Assembly: GCF_031432975.1 (NCBI RefSeq)
Contig: NZ_CP133838.1
Location: 1,240,001 to 1,304,000, forward strand
Reading direction: 5' to 3'
Length of the DNA stretch: 64,000 nucleotides
Origin: Buttiauxella selenatireducens
GTDB lineage: Bacteria; Pseudomonadota; Gammaproteobacteria; Enterobacterales; Enterobacteriaceae
Part shown: positions 28,820 to 38,559 of the stretch, piece after piece
How the letters are laid out: the number at the start of each line of letters is the position of its first letter
How positions within the stretch are numbered: position 1 is the stretch's first letter
Made by a program: the position numbers and the translations under genes
Notes under the pieces: generated by a model
The model's input: the letters and a program-made list of their open reading frames with translations, nothing else
Told to the model about the DNA's origin: nothing
Databases searched by the model: none

Positions 28820-30286
28820 ATGCTACGAATCGCTAAAGAAGCACTGACGTTTGATGACGTTCTCCTCGTTCCAGCTCACTCTACAGTTCTGCCTAACACG
28901 GCTGATCTCAGCACCCAACTGACCAAAACTATTCGTTTGAATATCCCTATGCTGTCCGCAGCAATGGATACCGTAACGGAAGCCCGTCTGGCCATCGCAT
29001 TGGCTCAGGAAGGTGGACTTGGTTTCATTCACAAAAACATGTCGATTGAGCGCCAGGCTGATGAAGTCAAACGCGTGAAAAAACACGAAAGTGGCGTTGT
29101 GACTGACCCACAGACCGTATTGCCGACGACCACTTTGCACGAAGTTAAAGAACTTACCGCCCGTAACGGTTTCGCCGGTTACCCGGTTGTTACCGAAGAA
29201 AACGAACTGGTCGGTATCATCACCGGTCGTGACGTGCGTTTTGTGACCGACCTGAACCAGCCTGTTAGCGTGTACATGACGCCGAAAGAGCGTCTGGTTA
29301 CCGTGAAAGAAGGCGAAGCGCGTGATGTTGTGCTGTCCAAAATGCACGAAAAACGTGTTGAGAAAGCGCTGGTTGTAGACGCTAACTTCCATCTGCGCGG
29401 TATGATCACCGTAAAAGACTTCCAGAAAGCTGAACGTAAACCTAACGCCTGTAAAGACGAGCAGGGACGTTTGCGTGTTGGGGCGGCCGTAGGCGCAGGT
29501 GCGGGCAACGAAGAGCGTATCGACGCTCTGGTCGCTGCTGGTGTCGACGTTTTACTGATTGACTCCTCTCATGGGCATTCCGAAGGTGTTTTGCAACGTA
29601 TTCGCGATACCCGCGCGAAATATCCTGACCTGCAAATCATTGGCGGTAACGTGGCAACAGCCGCTGGCGCCCGTGCATTGGCTGAAGCTGGCGTAAGCGC
29701 TGTGAAAGTCGGTATCGGTCCTGGTTCCATCTGTACCACTCGTATCGTAACGGGTGTGGGCGTTCCACAAATTACGGCCGTTGCGGATGCCGTTGAAGCG
29801 CTGGAAGGTACGGGTATCACTGTTATCGCTGATGGCGGTATCCGCTTCTCAGGCGATATCGCAAAAGCCATCGCTGCGGGTGCATCTGCGGTCATGGTTG
29901 GCGGTATGCTGGCAGGGACTGAAGAATCTCCTGGCGAAATCGAACTTTACCAGGGCCGTTCTTTCAAATCCTACCGCGGTATGGGCTCTCTGGGCGCGAT
30001 GTCCAAAGGTTCTTCAGACCGTTACTTCCAGACTGACAACGCCGCTGACAAATTGGTGCCGGAAGGTATCGAAGGCCGTGTGGCTTACAAAGGTCGTCTG
30101 AAAGAGATCGTTCACCAGCAAATGGGCGGCCTGCGTTCCTGTATGGGTCTGACCGGCTGTGGTACCATCAATGAACTGCGTACTAAAGCGGAATTTGTAC
30201 GCATCAGCGGTGCGGGCATTCAGGAAAGTCACGTCCACGATGTGACGATTACTAAAGAGTCCCCGAACTACCGTATGGGTTCTTAA
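28820..30286 (+). CDS. guaB: IMP dehydrogenase
   Basis: Oxidises IMP to XMP with NAD+, the committed step to GMP (488 aa, as in E. coli). The TIM-barrel catalytic domain carries the active-site loop GPGSICTTR with nucleophile Cys305, and a CBS-domain pair (about 93-205) is inserted and binds purine nucleotides for regulation. The N-terminus [21 protein letters not shown] is identical to E. coli. guaA follows after 66 bp with a hairpin between them. Regulation by PurR is suggested by the promoter site. Confidence 0.99.
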   Translation: MLRIAKEALTFDDVLLVPAHSTVLPNTADLSTQLTKTIRLNIPMLSAAMDTVTEARLAIALAQEGGLGFIHKNMSIERQADEVKRVKKHESGVVTDPQTVLPTTTLHEVKELTARNGFAGYPVVTEENELVGIITGRDVRFVTDLNQPVSVYMTPKERLVTVKEGEARDVVLSKMHEKRVEKALVVDANFHLRGMITVKDFQKAERKPNACKDEQGRLRVGAAVGAGAGNEERIDALVAAGVDVLLIDSSHGHSEGVLQRIRDTRAKYPDLQIIGGNVATAAGARALAEAGVSAVKVGIGPGSICTTRIVTGVGVPQITAVADAVEALEGTGITVIADGGIRFSGDIAKAIAAGASAVMVGGMLAGTEESPGEIELYQGRSFKSYRGMGSLGAMSKGSSDRYFQTDNAADKLVPEGIEGRVAYKGRLKEIVHQQMGGLRSCMGLTGCGTINELRTKAEFVRISGAGIQESHVHDVTITKESPNYRMGS

Positions 30287-30294
30287 AATTTCTG

Positions 30295-30325
30295 CACCCG
30301 GCTTTCTGCCGGGTGTTTTTATTTT
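30295..30325 (+). terminator. Terminator-like hairpin inside the guaBA operon
   Basis: CACCCGGC and GCCGGGTG form a perfect 8-bp stem with a TTTCT loop followed by TTTTTATTTTG. It lies between guaB and guaA and should end a large share of transcripts, lowering guaA relative to guaB unless an internal promoter exists. Confidence 0.8.
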
Positions 30326-30352
30326 GTTTCACTTGCCTCGGAATAAGCGTCA

Positions 30353-31930
30353 ATGACGGAAAACATCCATAAACATCGCATACTTATCCTCGATTTCGGT
30401 TCTCAGTACACTCAACTTGTCGCGCGCCGCGTACGTGAGCTAGGCGTTTACTGTGAACTGTGGGCATGGGATGTCACTGAAGCACAAATTCGTGAATTTA
30501 ATCCAAGCGGTATCATTCTTTCTGGTGGACCGGAAAGTACGACTGAGCACAATAGCCCACGCGCACCTGAATATGTCTTTACCGCAGGCGTGCCAGTATT
30601 TGGTGTGTGCTACGGCATGCAGACCATGGCAATGCAGCTTGGCGGTCACGTAGAATCTTCTACCGAGCGCGAGTTTGGCTATGCACAGGTTGAAGTCAAA
30701 ACCGACAGCGCCCTGGTTCGCGGCATTGAAGACTCACTGAGTGCCGACGGCAAACCGCTGTTGGATGTCTGGATGAGTCACGGCGATAAAGTCACCGCGA
30801 TCCCTTCTGACTTCGTTACCGTTGCTAGCACCGAAACCTGTCCGTTCGCTATTATGGCAAACGAAGAAAAACGTTTTTATGGCGTGCAATTCCACCCGGA
30901 AGTGACCCATACCCGTCAGGGCCAGCGTTTGCTGGAGCGTTTTGTACTGGATATCTGCGGCTGCGAAGCGCTGTGGACACCAGCAAAAATCATCGAAGAC
31001 GCGATTGTTCGTCTGCGTGAACAAGTGGGCAACGACAAAGTCATTCTTGGCCTGTCCGGTGGCGTGGATTCTTCCGTGACCGCAATGCTGCTGCACCGTG
31101 CAATTGGCGATCGTCTGACCTGTGTCTTCGTGGATAACGGTCTGTTGCGTTTGAACGAAGCACAGCAGGTTATGGATATGTTCGGTGACCACTTCGGTCT
31201 GAACATTGTTCACGTTGAAGGCGAAGAGCGTTTCCTGTCCGCGCTGGCGGGCGAGAACGATCCAGAAGCGAAACGTAAAATCATCGGCCGCGTGTTTGTT
31301 GAAGTTTTCGATGAAGAAGCACTGAAACTGGAAGACGTGAAGTGGCTGGCGCAGGGCACTATTTACCCTGACGTTATCGAATCTGCGGCCTCGGCTACCG
31401 GTAAAGCACACGTCATCAAATCTCACCACAACGTGGGCGGCCTGCCGAAAGAGATGAAGATGGGTCTGGTTGAGCCGCTGCGTGAGCTGTTTAAAGACGA
31501 AGTGCGCAAAATCGGTCTGGAACTGGGCTTGCCATACGACATGCTGTACCGTCACCCGTTCCCAGGGCCAGGTCTTGGTGTGCGCGTGTTGGGCGAAGTG
31601 AAGAAAGAGTATTGCGACCTGCTGCGCCGTGCCGATGCCATCTTTATTGAAGAGCTGCATAAAGCAGATCTCTACAACAAAGTCAGCCAGGCGTTCACTG
31701 TGTTCCTGCCGGTGCGTTCTGTTGGCGTGATGGGCGATGGCCGTAAATACGATTGGGTTGTTTCACTGCGTGCTGTGGAAACCATCGACTTTATGACTGC
31801 ACATTGGGCACACCTGCCTTACGATTTCCTTGGTCGTGTATCCAACCGCATCATCAACGAAGTGAATGGCATTTCCCGCGTGGTTTACGATATTTCTGGC
31901 AAACCGCCAGCGACAATCGAGTGGGAATAA
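30353..31930 (+). CDS. guaA: GMP synthase (glutamine-hydrolysing)
   Basis: Converts XMP to GMP with glutamine and ATP (525 aa, as in E. coli). The N-terminal class I glutamine amidotransferase domain has the nucleophile in GVCYGMQ and the His-Glu pair in QFHPEVTH; the ATP-pyrophosphatase domain has the P-loop LSGGVDSSV; the C-terminal dimerisation domain ends KPPATIEWE. The upstream sequence has TCGGAATAAGCGTCA before the ATG. It is the last gene of the guaBA operon and is followed by a strong terminator shared with the convergent oxidoreductase. Confidence 0.99.
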   Translation: MTENIHKHRILILDFGSQYTQLVARRVRELGVYCELWAWDVTEAQIREFNPSGIILSGGPESTTEHNSPRAPEYVFTAGVPVFGVCYGMQTMAMQLGGHVESSTEREFGYAQVEVKTDSALVRGIEDSLSADGKPLLDVWMSHGDKVTAIPSDFVTVASTETCPFAIMANEEKRFYGVQFHPEVTHTRQGQRLLERFVLDICGCEALWTPAKIIEDAIVRLREQVGNDKVILGLSGGVDSSVTAMLLHRAIGDRLTCVFVDNGLLRLNEAQQVMDMFGDHFGLNIVHVEGEERFLSALAGENDPEAKRKIIGRVFVEVFDEEALKLEDVKWLAQGTIYPDVIESAASATGKAHVIKSHHNVGGLPKEMKMGLVEPLRELFKDEVRKIGLELGLPYDMLYRHPFPGPGLGVRVLGEVKKEYCDLLRRADAIFIEELHKADLYNKVSQAFTVFLPVRSVGVMGDGRKYDWVVSLRAVETIDFMTAHWAHLPYDFLGRVSNRIINEVNGISRVVYDISGKPPATIEWE

Positions 31931-31966
31931 TTTCCCATTAACGAGTAACGCGTTGTACTGAATATC

Positions 31967-31994
31967 AACCCTCTGTTTTTACAGAGGGTTTTTT
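31967..31994. terminator. Intrinsic terminator after guaA
   Basis: AACCCTCTG and CAGAGGGTT form a perfect 9-bp stem around TTTTTA, followed by TTTTTATG on the plus strand. It lies between the convergent guaA and the OYE gene and may serve both. Confidence 0.85.
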
Positions 31995-32001
31995 ATGTCA
32001 T

Positions 32002-33111
32002 TTATACCTCTCTTGAAGACCAGGCGGGATAGTCGGTATAGCCAGCTTCTTTGCCACCAAATAAGGCGGCTGGATTGCTGATAGGTGCCAGCGGCAGGTT
32101 TTCCGCAAGACGGCGTGGGAAATCCGGGTTGGCAATAAACGGACGGCCGAAAGCAATCAAATCCACAACCCCTGCGCTCAGCAGTTCCTCCGCTTTCTCT
32201 TGGGTATAATTACCCGCGACGATAATGGCCCCGCTGAAGGTCGCGCGAAGCGTTTCACGAAACTCATACGGCACCTGAGGTGCATCATCCCAGTCGGCTT
32301 CTGCCAGATGGACAAAGGCAATGCCTTTTTGTTCGCACCAGGCAGCAAGGCTCAGAATCGCTTCAATGGCCTGCGGATCGTCCATGCCACGCTGAGTAAT
32401 AAACGGGGCAAGGCGGATACCCGTTCTGTCTGCACCAATAGCATCACTAATGGCTGCCAGCACTTCTTGTGCGAAGCGCACACGATTGGCCAGGCTGCCA
32501 CCATATTCGTCGGTGCGCTGGTTGGAGGTGCGGCGCAGGAACTGATCGATCAAATAGCCGTTGCCGCCGTGGACTTCTACGCCGTCAAAACCGGCATCAA
32601 TAGCGTTGAGTGCCGCCTGGCGGTAATCGGCAACCACCTGACGAATATCGTCATGTGTCAATTCGCGAGGAACAGGGCAGTCAACCATTCGGCCAACGCC
32701 ATCGCTGCCCACCACCCAAACTTGCGCATCCGGTGAAAGTGCTGAAGGTGCAACTGGCTTGCCGTCAGCGTGAAAACTTTCATGGGACATGCGCCCGACG
32801 TGCCACAGTTGCGAGATGATTTTTCCGTTTACCTGATGAACCGCGTCGGTTACCTGACGCCAGCCGCGAATCTGCTCTGGCGAGTGGATACCTGGCGTCC
32901 AGGAATAGCCCTGACCCTGCGGAGAAATTTGTGTCGCTTCGGTGATGATAAGCCCAGCACTTGCACGTTGCTGATAATACGTCGCCATCATCGCGGTTGG
33001 GATATTGCCCGGCTGTGCGGAGCGCGAGCGTGTCATGGGGGCCATGACAATACGGCTAAGGGTTTCAATTGACCCAACGCGAGTGGCCTCAAACAGGTGG
33101 CGTGATTTCAT
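32002..33111 (-). CDS. Old Yellow Enzyme family ene-reductase (NemA-like)
   Basis: FMN-dependent NAD(P)H:flavin oxidoreductase (369 aa) of the Old Yellow Enzyme family, cytoplasmic. Visible family features are the N-terminal RIVMAPMTRSRS, the active-site region of the N-ethylmaleimide reductase group LWHVGRMSH, FDGVEVHGGNGYLIDQFL with the catalytic His/Asn-type pair region, and DLIAFGRPFIANPDF at the FMN phosphate site. Likely substrates are electrophilic alkenes or nitro compounds; the physiological one cannot be inferred. It is divergent from a LysR-type regulator that probably controls it. E. coli has yfgH-yfgI near this location instead, so this is an accessory pair. Confidence 0.9.
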   Translation of the reverse strand: MKSRHLFEATRVGSIETLSRIVMAPMTRSRSAQPGNIPTAMMATYYQQRASAGLIITEATQISPQGQGYSWTPGIHSPEQIRGWRQVTDAVHQVNGKIISQLWHVGRMSHESFHADGKPVAPSALSPDAQVWVVGSDGVGRMVDCPVPRELTHDDIRQVVADYRQAALNAIDAGFDGVEVHGGNGYLIDQFLRRTSNQRTDEYGGSLANRVRFAQEVLAAISDAIGADRTGIRLAPFITQRGMDDPQAIEAILSLAAWCEQKGIAFVHLAEADWDDAPQVPYEFRETLRATFSGAIIVAGNYTQEKAEELLSAGVVDLIAFGRPFIANPDFPRRLAENLPLAPISNPAALFGGKEAGYTDYPAWSSREV

Positions 33112-33212
33112 TTTTCGACTCCGACATAGTTAACGATGCATTGACTTTACGGGGCCTTTGTCGTTTTGATAATGGCATTGAAATCTGATTCTCTATTCAG
33201 GAAATTAGAATA

Positions 33213-34124
33213 ATGGGTAAGCTCGAAGATATGGCATTGCTGGTGGCGGTGGCTGAAGCGGGGGGATTAGCGGCCGCAGGCCGACGGATGAACTTATCGC
33301 CCGCGACCATGACTGCGCGGCTGAAGGCATTGGAAGAACGTTATCAAACGCGCTTTTTTAATCGTTCCACCCGAGCGATTGCGTTAACCCGGGCCGGGGA
33401 GGGGTTTTACTACGCCGCGCTTCGCGTGTTAGAGGAAATGGAGCAGGCGGAATCAACGCTGATGCAAAAAGAGGGCGTATTAAGCGGCACTCTTCGCATT
33501 GCTGCCCCTTCCGATTTTGGGCGACAGTATCTCTCACCGGCGTTACTCGATTTTTCCCGCCAGCATCCGGAAGTAAAAAGCTCGCTATACCTTAGCGAAG
33601 ATGTGGTGGATTTGATTTCCTTACGACTGGATATGAGCATCCGCTTTGGTAATTTGCCGGACAGCAATCTGGTGACGAAAGTCATCAGGCAAAACTATCG
33701 GGTTTTGGTAGCGTCACCTGCTTACCTTGCTGCCCATGGCGAGCCGCACTCCGTGGATGATCTGGCTTCGCATCGTTGCCTGATAATGGAACGAAGGGGA
33801 ACGTTGATGAATGAGTGGCGCTTTGAGTGTGATGGGGAAAAGCGAAGCGTGCGCGTGATGCCAGCAATGGTATGTGATGATGGCGCGTTGTTGCGGCAAT
33901 GGGTTTTGTCCGGTGCGGGAATAGCCAGCAAATCCTGGTGGGACGTCAAACGTGATGTGGAACAGGGGCGGCTAAAAGTGCTGCTGGCAGACAGTTTTAT
34001 TGGTTTTAGTCGCCATGACAAAAAACAGGTGGGGTTACAGTTTGTTTATCCGCAGCGCCGTTTTCAGCCGCTACAGGTTTCCATGTTCAGCGAGTTTTTC
34101 ATCAGTTGGTTGGAAAATGAGTAA
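33213..34124 (+). CDS. LysR-family transcriptional regulator
   Basis: 303-residue LysR-type regulator with an N-terminal winged helix-turn-helix (about 5-64; GGLAAAGRRMNLSPATMTAR contains the HTH) and a periplasmic-binding-like effector domain (about 90-300). The start has AGGAAATTAG upstream. It is divergent from the Old Yellow Enzyme gene over 101 bp, the classical arrangement for a LysR protein controlling its neighbour, so induction of the reductase by an electrophile is a reasonable inference. CTGA-N8-TCAG at 33185-33200, close to its own start, might be an autoregulatory site, but this is weak. Confidence 0.92.
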   Translation: MGKLEDMALLVAVAEAGGLAAAGRRMNLSPATMTARLKALEERYQTRFFNRSTRAIALTRAGEGFYYAALRVLEEMEQAESTLMQKEGVLSGTLRIAAPSDFGRQYLSPALLDFSRQHPEVKSSLYLSEDVVDLISLRLDMSIRFGNLPDSNLVTKVIRQNYRVLVASPAYLAAHGEPHSVDDLASHRCLIMERRGTLMNEWRFECDGEKRSVRVMPAMVCDDGALLRQWVLSGAGIASKSWWDVKRDVEQGRLKVLLADSFIGFSRHDKKQVGLQFVYPQRRFQPLQVSMFSEFFISWLENE

Positions 34125-34200
34125 CAGGTTTCTGAAATTCAGGCGTGAAAAATCTCACCGTCTGGAAGGCAGTGTTATTAATTTTAATTAAAAGAAGGCT

Positions 34201-34389
34201 TTACCGGTTGGTGTTATCCACTGACAGACTGCTTTGCTGTGCTTCAACTTTGTCCTGATGATGGTACCAGGCACCGATGGCAGAGTAGACAAAACGGCCA
34301 AAAAGGAAGAGAAAACTGATGAGCAGAATAATGCGGGTCATACGATTGTTAAACTTATGTCGTCTTCGCATACTCGTAACCTGTGTCAC
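34201..34389 (-). CDS. yfgG: Small membrane protein YfgG (DUF2633)
   Basis: 62-residue protein matching E. coli YfgG. A basic N-terminus (MRRRHKFNNR) leads into one hydrophobic helix (about 20-38, IILLISFLFLFGRFVYS) and a short polar C-terminus, consistent with a single-pass inner membrane protein. Translation starts at GTG with AGGA 8 bp upstream; an ATG six codons downstream is a less likely alternative. Function is not established; work in E. coli has linked it to nickel/cobalt stress, which I cannot verify from sequence. It lies between the LysR gene and yfgF, as between guaA and yfgF in E. coli. Confidence 0.88.
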   Translation of the reverse strand: MTQVTSMRRRHKFNNRMTRIILLISFLFLFGRFVYSAIGAWYHHQDKVEAQQSSLSVDNTNR

Positions 34390-34557
34390 GCAAATGATCC
34401 TTGATGTTTACCCGTCAACCGCGGGCGACGGTGGTATTTATACACAGTGGTGCCCGAAGGTCAATTCCAGGACATCTCAGAGTGACTCACGGAAACATTC
34501 ACCCTTGTTATATAAACATTTCTTAATTTTAGTTGATTAATATATACCCAGTATTTA

Positions 34558-34586
34558 TTTTAATTTCTTTACTAAAGAAATTAAAA
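34558..34586. repeat. 29-bp perfect inverted repeat upstream of yfgF
   Basis: Two 14-base arms (TTTTAATTTCTTTA and its complement TAAAGAAATTAAAA) are separated by one base. The A+T-rich symmetry and position 150-180 bp upstream of yfgF suggest a regulator site or a cruciform/hairpin element. The FNR box lies 13 bp downstream. Confidence 0.7.
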
Positions 34587-34598
34587 CTCTGGCAAAAA

Positions 34599-34612
34599 TT
34601 GATTAAGATCAT
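34599..34612. promoter_or_regulatory. FNR box upstream of yfgF
   Basis: TTGATTAAGATCAT matches the FNR consensus TTGAT-N4-ATCAA at 9 of 10 fixed positions. It lies 124 bp upstream of the yfgF ATG. E. coli yfgF is known for anaerobic, FNR-linked expression, so the site is probably functional. Confidence 0.7.
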
Positions 34613-34736
34613 CTTAGTAAGCTCCTCCCTAACTAAAATCGGCACTCTACCCCATAGCAATATGGTTTTATCGGCCAGGCTGGATTCCTGTTCGAATTTT
34701 ACCCACGCTGGATGACAGGGTTTTTGGCGATAACGA

Positions 34737-36974
34737 ATGTATCTGGCAAGCTGGTATAAGAAATCTAAGGACAAATGGTGGGCGCTTCCTTTGGTGCTCC
34801 CGAGTATTTTACTTCCCATAGCGATGTGGTGTAACGCCCAAACCGTTATGGATGGCGGGCGAGTATTCCTGGTCTATATGCCACTGGGTTTGATGACCGC
34901 ACTGATGTTGGTTTTCGCATGGTCAGCCCTGCCGGGAATTATTCTTGCACTACTCATCTACTTTATCCCGTTGCGTGGTGAGTTCGCCCCGTTAATGGCG
35001 GTGATTCATTTCTTAATTCCCATCACGATAAGCTGGGGCGGCTATCATATTTTTGTTCCCAGGCGTAGTTCGATCATGTTTGGTGCCATTACCCTTACGG
35101 CACAACGCATGGTTTGGTTGGTATTAGTCAACTCTTTGATATTTGTGGCCATCTATCAACTGGGGATTTTCTTTGGCTGGTACACTGATGCGGGCAGTAG
35201 TAGCGTAGAAAGCCTGCTTCATGCACGGACGTTAATCAATTTTCAGGCGGTCCTGATTGGCTGTTTAACTGGGATGCCATTCTTCTATACCGTCATTCGA
35301 ATGTGCCGTAACCCGCGTTTTGCTTTCTCGTTTGTTTCGCGGATGAAAGCTCAAATGCAGACTGGCGTGACGAAAACTGAGATGGCACTTTGGGCCGCAC
35401 TGGTCGTCCTGTTGATTAGCCTGCTGCTGGTACCCAATAATGGTGCCAGCACTATTTTCACCACTGATTACACCCTTACGTTAATCCTGCCGCTGATGTT
35501 GTGGGGTGCGATGCGTTTTGGGTTCCTGTTTATCACAACAAGTTGGACCATTATTTTAATCATCCTGTGCAGCGGCTTTTATAACTATTTGCCGCCTTAC
35601 ATGGGTTTCCAACTCCATCTGGCGATCGCTTCATCTTGCTACGCCGTTTTCTCTATGACCATTTATCTCATGGCGGTTGTCACGACTCGCCAGCGCTTTT
35701 TGCACAGAAAAGCGCGCCGAGTGGCCTTTATTGACCCCATCGTACAAATGGCGAATCTGCGGGCGCTTAACCGTGATTTATCCCGTCATCCATGGTCAGC
35801 ATTAGCATTTTTGCGGGTACCTGAACTTGAGCTTTTAGGGCGTAACTACGGGGTGCAACTTCGTATCCAATATAAGCAGCAGCTCAATGATTATCTGCAA
35901 CCCTTTTTGGCCGATAACGAAGATGTTTATCACCTGTCAGGCCATGAATTGGCCGTGCGCATGAATTATGACTCGTATCATGAGCGCATTGAGTCTCTTG
36001 ACCAGCATGTGAAACAGTTCCGCTTTATGTGGGACGGGATGGCGATGCAGCCACAAGTGGGTATCAGTTATTGCCACGTTCGCCAGCCTGTGACACACAT
36101 TTACTACCTGCTAGGCGAACTCAGCACCATGGCTGATTTGTCGCTTTCAACCTCAAAACCCGAAAGCTTGCAGCAGCAGGGGTCAAACCACGTGCAGAAC
36201 GCGGTGAGAAATAAAGTGGCGATGATGAACCGCTTGCAGGCAGCGATTGATACCGGGAATTTCGTCTTGATGGTGCAGCGAATCGAAGGGGTTCGCGGTG
36301 ATACGTATCATGAAATTTTGCTGCGTATGAAGGGCGATAACGAAGGCGATAATCTGTTTATGCCTGACGCATTTTTGTCAGTCGCACACGAATTTGGCTT
36401 ATCTTCTAAAATCGACAAATGGGTATTAGAAGCCACATTAACATTCATGGATAACCATCGGGAACAGCTTCCCGGTAGCCGCTTTTCGATTAACTTAACA
36501 CCGGCGTCAGTGGGGCGTTTACAGTTTGCAGGCGAAGTGAAACGCTTGTTGAAATGCTACAACATAGAACCCTGGCAACTTATTTTTGAAATTACTGAAA
36601 GCAACGCATTAACCAATATAGAGCAAGTTAATGCGACGCTGACCGCATTACAAAATATGGGATGTCGGGTTGCGATTGACGATTTTGGCACGGGCTATGC
36701 CAGTTACGCGCGCCTGAAAGATATCAGCGCGGACATCCTCAAAATCGACGGCAGCTTTATTCGCAATATGCTGACCAGTAGCCTGGATTATCAGATTGTG
36801 GATTCTATCTGTCAGTTGGCACGGATAAAAAAGATGCAGCTGGTGGCGGAGTATGTTGAAAGTGAACAGATCAAAGCAGCCGTGCAAAGCCTGGGAATCG
36901 ATTATATTCAGGGCTATTTGATTGGGCATCCGCGACCGCTTGAATCACTTCTTACGCAGAAAGTTGAGACATAG
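34737..36974 (+). CDS. pdeF: Cyclic di-GMP phosphodiesterase PdeF (YfgF)
   Basis: Inner membrane c-di-GMP phosphodiesterase (745 aa; E. coli 747). An N-terminal MASE1 sensor with about eight hydrophobic segments (1-310) is followed by a degenerate GGDEF domain (about 330-470, no GGDEF motif visible) and an EAL domain (about 495-735). The EAL signature is EILLR, and DDFGTGYASY and AEYVES, needed for metal binding and catalysis, are present, so the enzyme should be active. The E. coli protein works mainly under anaerobic conditions, which fits the FNR box upstream. The ATG has only a weak Shine-Dalgarno. The gene is convergent with ppx. Confidence 0.95.
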   Translation: MYLASWYKKSKDKWWALPLVLPSILLPIAMWCNAQTVMDGGRVFLVYMPLGLMTALMLVFAWSALPGIILALLIYFIPLRGEFAPLMAVIHFLIPITISWGGYHIFVPRRSSIMFGAITLTAQRMVWLVLVNSLIFVAIYQLGIFFGWYTDAGSSSVESLLHARTLINFQAVLIGCLTGMPFFYTVIRMCRNPRFAFSFVSRMKAQMQTGVTKTEMALWAALVVLLISLLLVPNNGASTIFTTDYTLTLILPLMLWGAMRFGFLFITTSWTIILIILCSGFYNYLPPYMGFQLHLAIASSCYAVFSMTIYLMAVVTTRQRFLHRKARRVAFIDPIVQMANLRALNRDLSRHPWSALAFLRVPELELLGRNYGVQLRIQYKQQLNDYLQPFLADNEDVYHLSGHELAVRMNYDSYHERIESLDQHVKQFRFMWDGMAMQPQVGISYCHVRQPVTHIYYLLGELSTMADLSLSTSKPESLQQQGSNHVQNAVRNKVAMMNRLQAAIDTGNFVLMVQRIEGVRGDTYHEILLRMKGDNEGDNLFMPDAFLSVAHEFGLSSKIDKWVLEATLTFMDNHREQLPGSRFSINLTPASVGRLQFAGEVKRLLKCYNIEPWQLIFEITESNALTNIEQVNATLTALQNMGCRVAIDDFGTGYASYARLKDISADILKIDGSFIRNMLTSSLDYQIVDSICQLARIKKMQLVAEYVESEQIKAAVQSLGIDYIQGYLIGHPRPLESLLTQKVET

Positions 36975-36981
36975 AAAAGAC

Positions 36982-37011
36982 AAACGCCCCGCAGGGCGTT
37001 TGTTGTTTTTA
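36982..37011. terminator. Bidirectional terminator between yfgF and ppx
   Basis: CAAACGCCC and GGGCGTTTG form a perfect 9-bp stem around CGCA, followed by TTGTTTTT on the plus strand. On the minus strand the stem is followed by a pyrimidine-rich tract, so it can serve both convergent genes. Confidence 0.82.
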
Positions 37012-37014
37012 CAG

Positions 37015-38556
37015 TCAGGCCGCCACGTTCGGGCTGGCTTCCTCTTCAATAGATAGCCGCCATCCTGAAGTATTTTCCCAGTATTGCTGTTCACGTTCCA
37101 AATCCAGCAGCACCAGCGTGTTCTGACTAAACCAGTCGTATGGGAAACGCAGCGTCCAGTGGTTTTCATCTGTTTCCAGCACCAGCGTCGGCGGCGTGGT
37201 GGTTGCCTGTCGCTGGTTATTCAGCAAGACGCCCAGGCGCAGGATCTGAATTAAGGGCAAGAACTGCTTTTTCTTAAACAGGGTAAAACGTGGCAGATCG
37301 TCAATCTTTATCGCTTTGCGGTGATAGCGCACCAGAGAAGCAATCAACATCTGCTGTTCCTGATTAAAGCCCGGCAGGTTGCTGTGTTGCAGAATATAAG
37401 CCGAGTGGCGATGTAGCCCACTGTGATTAATATTCAGCCCCACTTCGTGCAGCATCGCCGACCATTTCAGCAGCGCGGCCATCTGCGGATTGGCCTGTTT
37501 CGGGTTTTGAATCTCCCATTGCTGATAAATATGCTCAGTGGTGGTCAATACACGTTTAGCCTGATCGCTGTCGATATGGTACTGGTCAGCGAGACTTTGC
37601 GCGGTGCGAATACGAATATCCTGATGGCGGAAACGACCTTCCATTTCATACAGCACGCCTTCGCGTAATGCTCCATCTGACAGGCGCAGTTCGCGAATCG
37701 CCAGAGAGTCAAACACACCGCAGAGAATGGCGAGGCCAGGCACAAATACGGCTTTACGCTCTTCGGATAAACCCGGCAGGCTCATTGAATTGAAATTTTT
37801 AAATTTCAGAACTTCATCGCGCAGTTTTTCCAGGCGCTCAGGTGTAATAATCCCATCTTTATCGCCCATATTGACCAGCACTTCATGCGCGGCTTTGATG
37901 GTACCAGACGCGCCCATCGCCACATTCCAGCCTTGCAAACGATACTGCCAGGAAAGATTCTCCAGCTTTTGCACTGCAGCAAGGCGCGCGCGTTTGAAAT
38001 TTTCTGGCGTGATAATCCCTTGAGGGAAAAAGTTTTGCGCGAAGCTCACACAGCCCATGCGGCGGCTTTCAACCAGCATCGGTTCGAAATCTTCGCCAAT
38101 CACGAGCTCGGTTGATCCGCCACCAATATCAATAACCAGCTTGCGGCCTTTTTCAGGTTGAGTATGTTCCACCCCCATGAAAATCAGGCGCGCTTCTTCG
38201 TTGCCGGAAATGATTTCGATCGGATAGGGGATTACGCGCTCGGCACGTTTAAGGAACTCTTCGGCGTTTACCGCCTGGCGCAAACTGTGCGTCCCGACGA
38301 TACAAACATTGTCCGCAGAAAACCCCTGAAGGCGCTCAGCAAATAACGCCAGGCATGACAGCCCACGTTCCATCGCTTCTTCGCTTAACTCGTTATCAGC
38401 ATTCAGACCATCAGCCAGATGGACACGTTGTTTCAGGCGTCCGATGATTTGCATCGCGCCGTCAACCACACGGGCAATCACCATATGGAAGCTGTTTGAG
38501 CCGAGATCGACCGCAGCGAACTCCTGCGGGCGGGGAGCATGTTTTTTTATCGGCAT
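37015..38556 (-). CDS. ppx: Exopolyphosphatase
   Basis: Hydrolyses terminal phosphate from long-chain polyphosphate (513 aa, as in E. coli). The actin-like ATPase fold starts with [13 protein letters not shown], and the second phosphate-binding segment is [14 protein letters not shown]; the C-terminal half is HD-like ([18 protein letters not shown]). It begins 3 bp after the ppk stop codon on the same strand, giving the ppk-ppx operon in which synthesis and breakdown of polyphosphate are co-expressed. Confidence 0.98.
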   Translation of the reverse strand: MPIKKHAPRPQEFAAVDLGSNSFHMVIARVVDGAMQIIGRLKQRVHLADGLNADNELSEEAMERGLSCLALFAERLQGFSADNVCIVGTHSLRQAVNAEEFLKRAERVIPYPIEIISGNEEARLIFMGVEHTQPEKGRKLVIDIGGGSTELVIGEDFEPMLVESRRMGCVSFAQNFFPQGIITPENFKRARLAAVQKLENLSWQYRLQGWNVAMGASGTIKAAHEVLVNMGDKDGIITPERLEKLRDEVLKFKNFNSMSLPGLSEERKAVFVPGLAILCGVFDSLAIRELRLSDGALREGVLYEMEGRFRHQDIRIRTAQSLADQYHIDSDQAKRVLTTTEHIYQQWEIQNPKQANPQMAALLKWSAMLHEVGLNINHSGLHRHSAYILQHSNLPGFNQEQQMLIASLVRYHRKAIKIDDLPRFTLFKKKQFLPLIQILRLGVLLNNQRQATTTPPTLVLETDENHWTLRFPYDWFSQNTLVLLDLEREQQYWENTSGWRLSIEEEASPNVAA

Positions 38557-38559
38557 AGG

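Larger units (their letters stand above)
34390..34736. other. 347-bp yfgG-yfgF divergent intergenic region
   Basis: The region is A+T rich and holds the promoters of yfgG (minus) and yfgF (plus). It contains the inverted repeat at 34558-34586 and the FNR box at 34599-34612. No open frame with gene-like features was seen. Confidence 0.6.

Noticed and set aside
30734-31660. 308-codon minus-strand open frame
   Set aside because: Antisense to guaA, which is unmistakable; the His/Gln/Phe-rich product has no recognisable domain.
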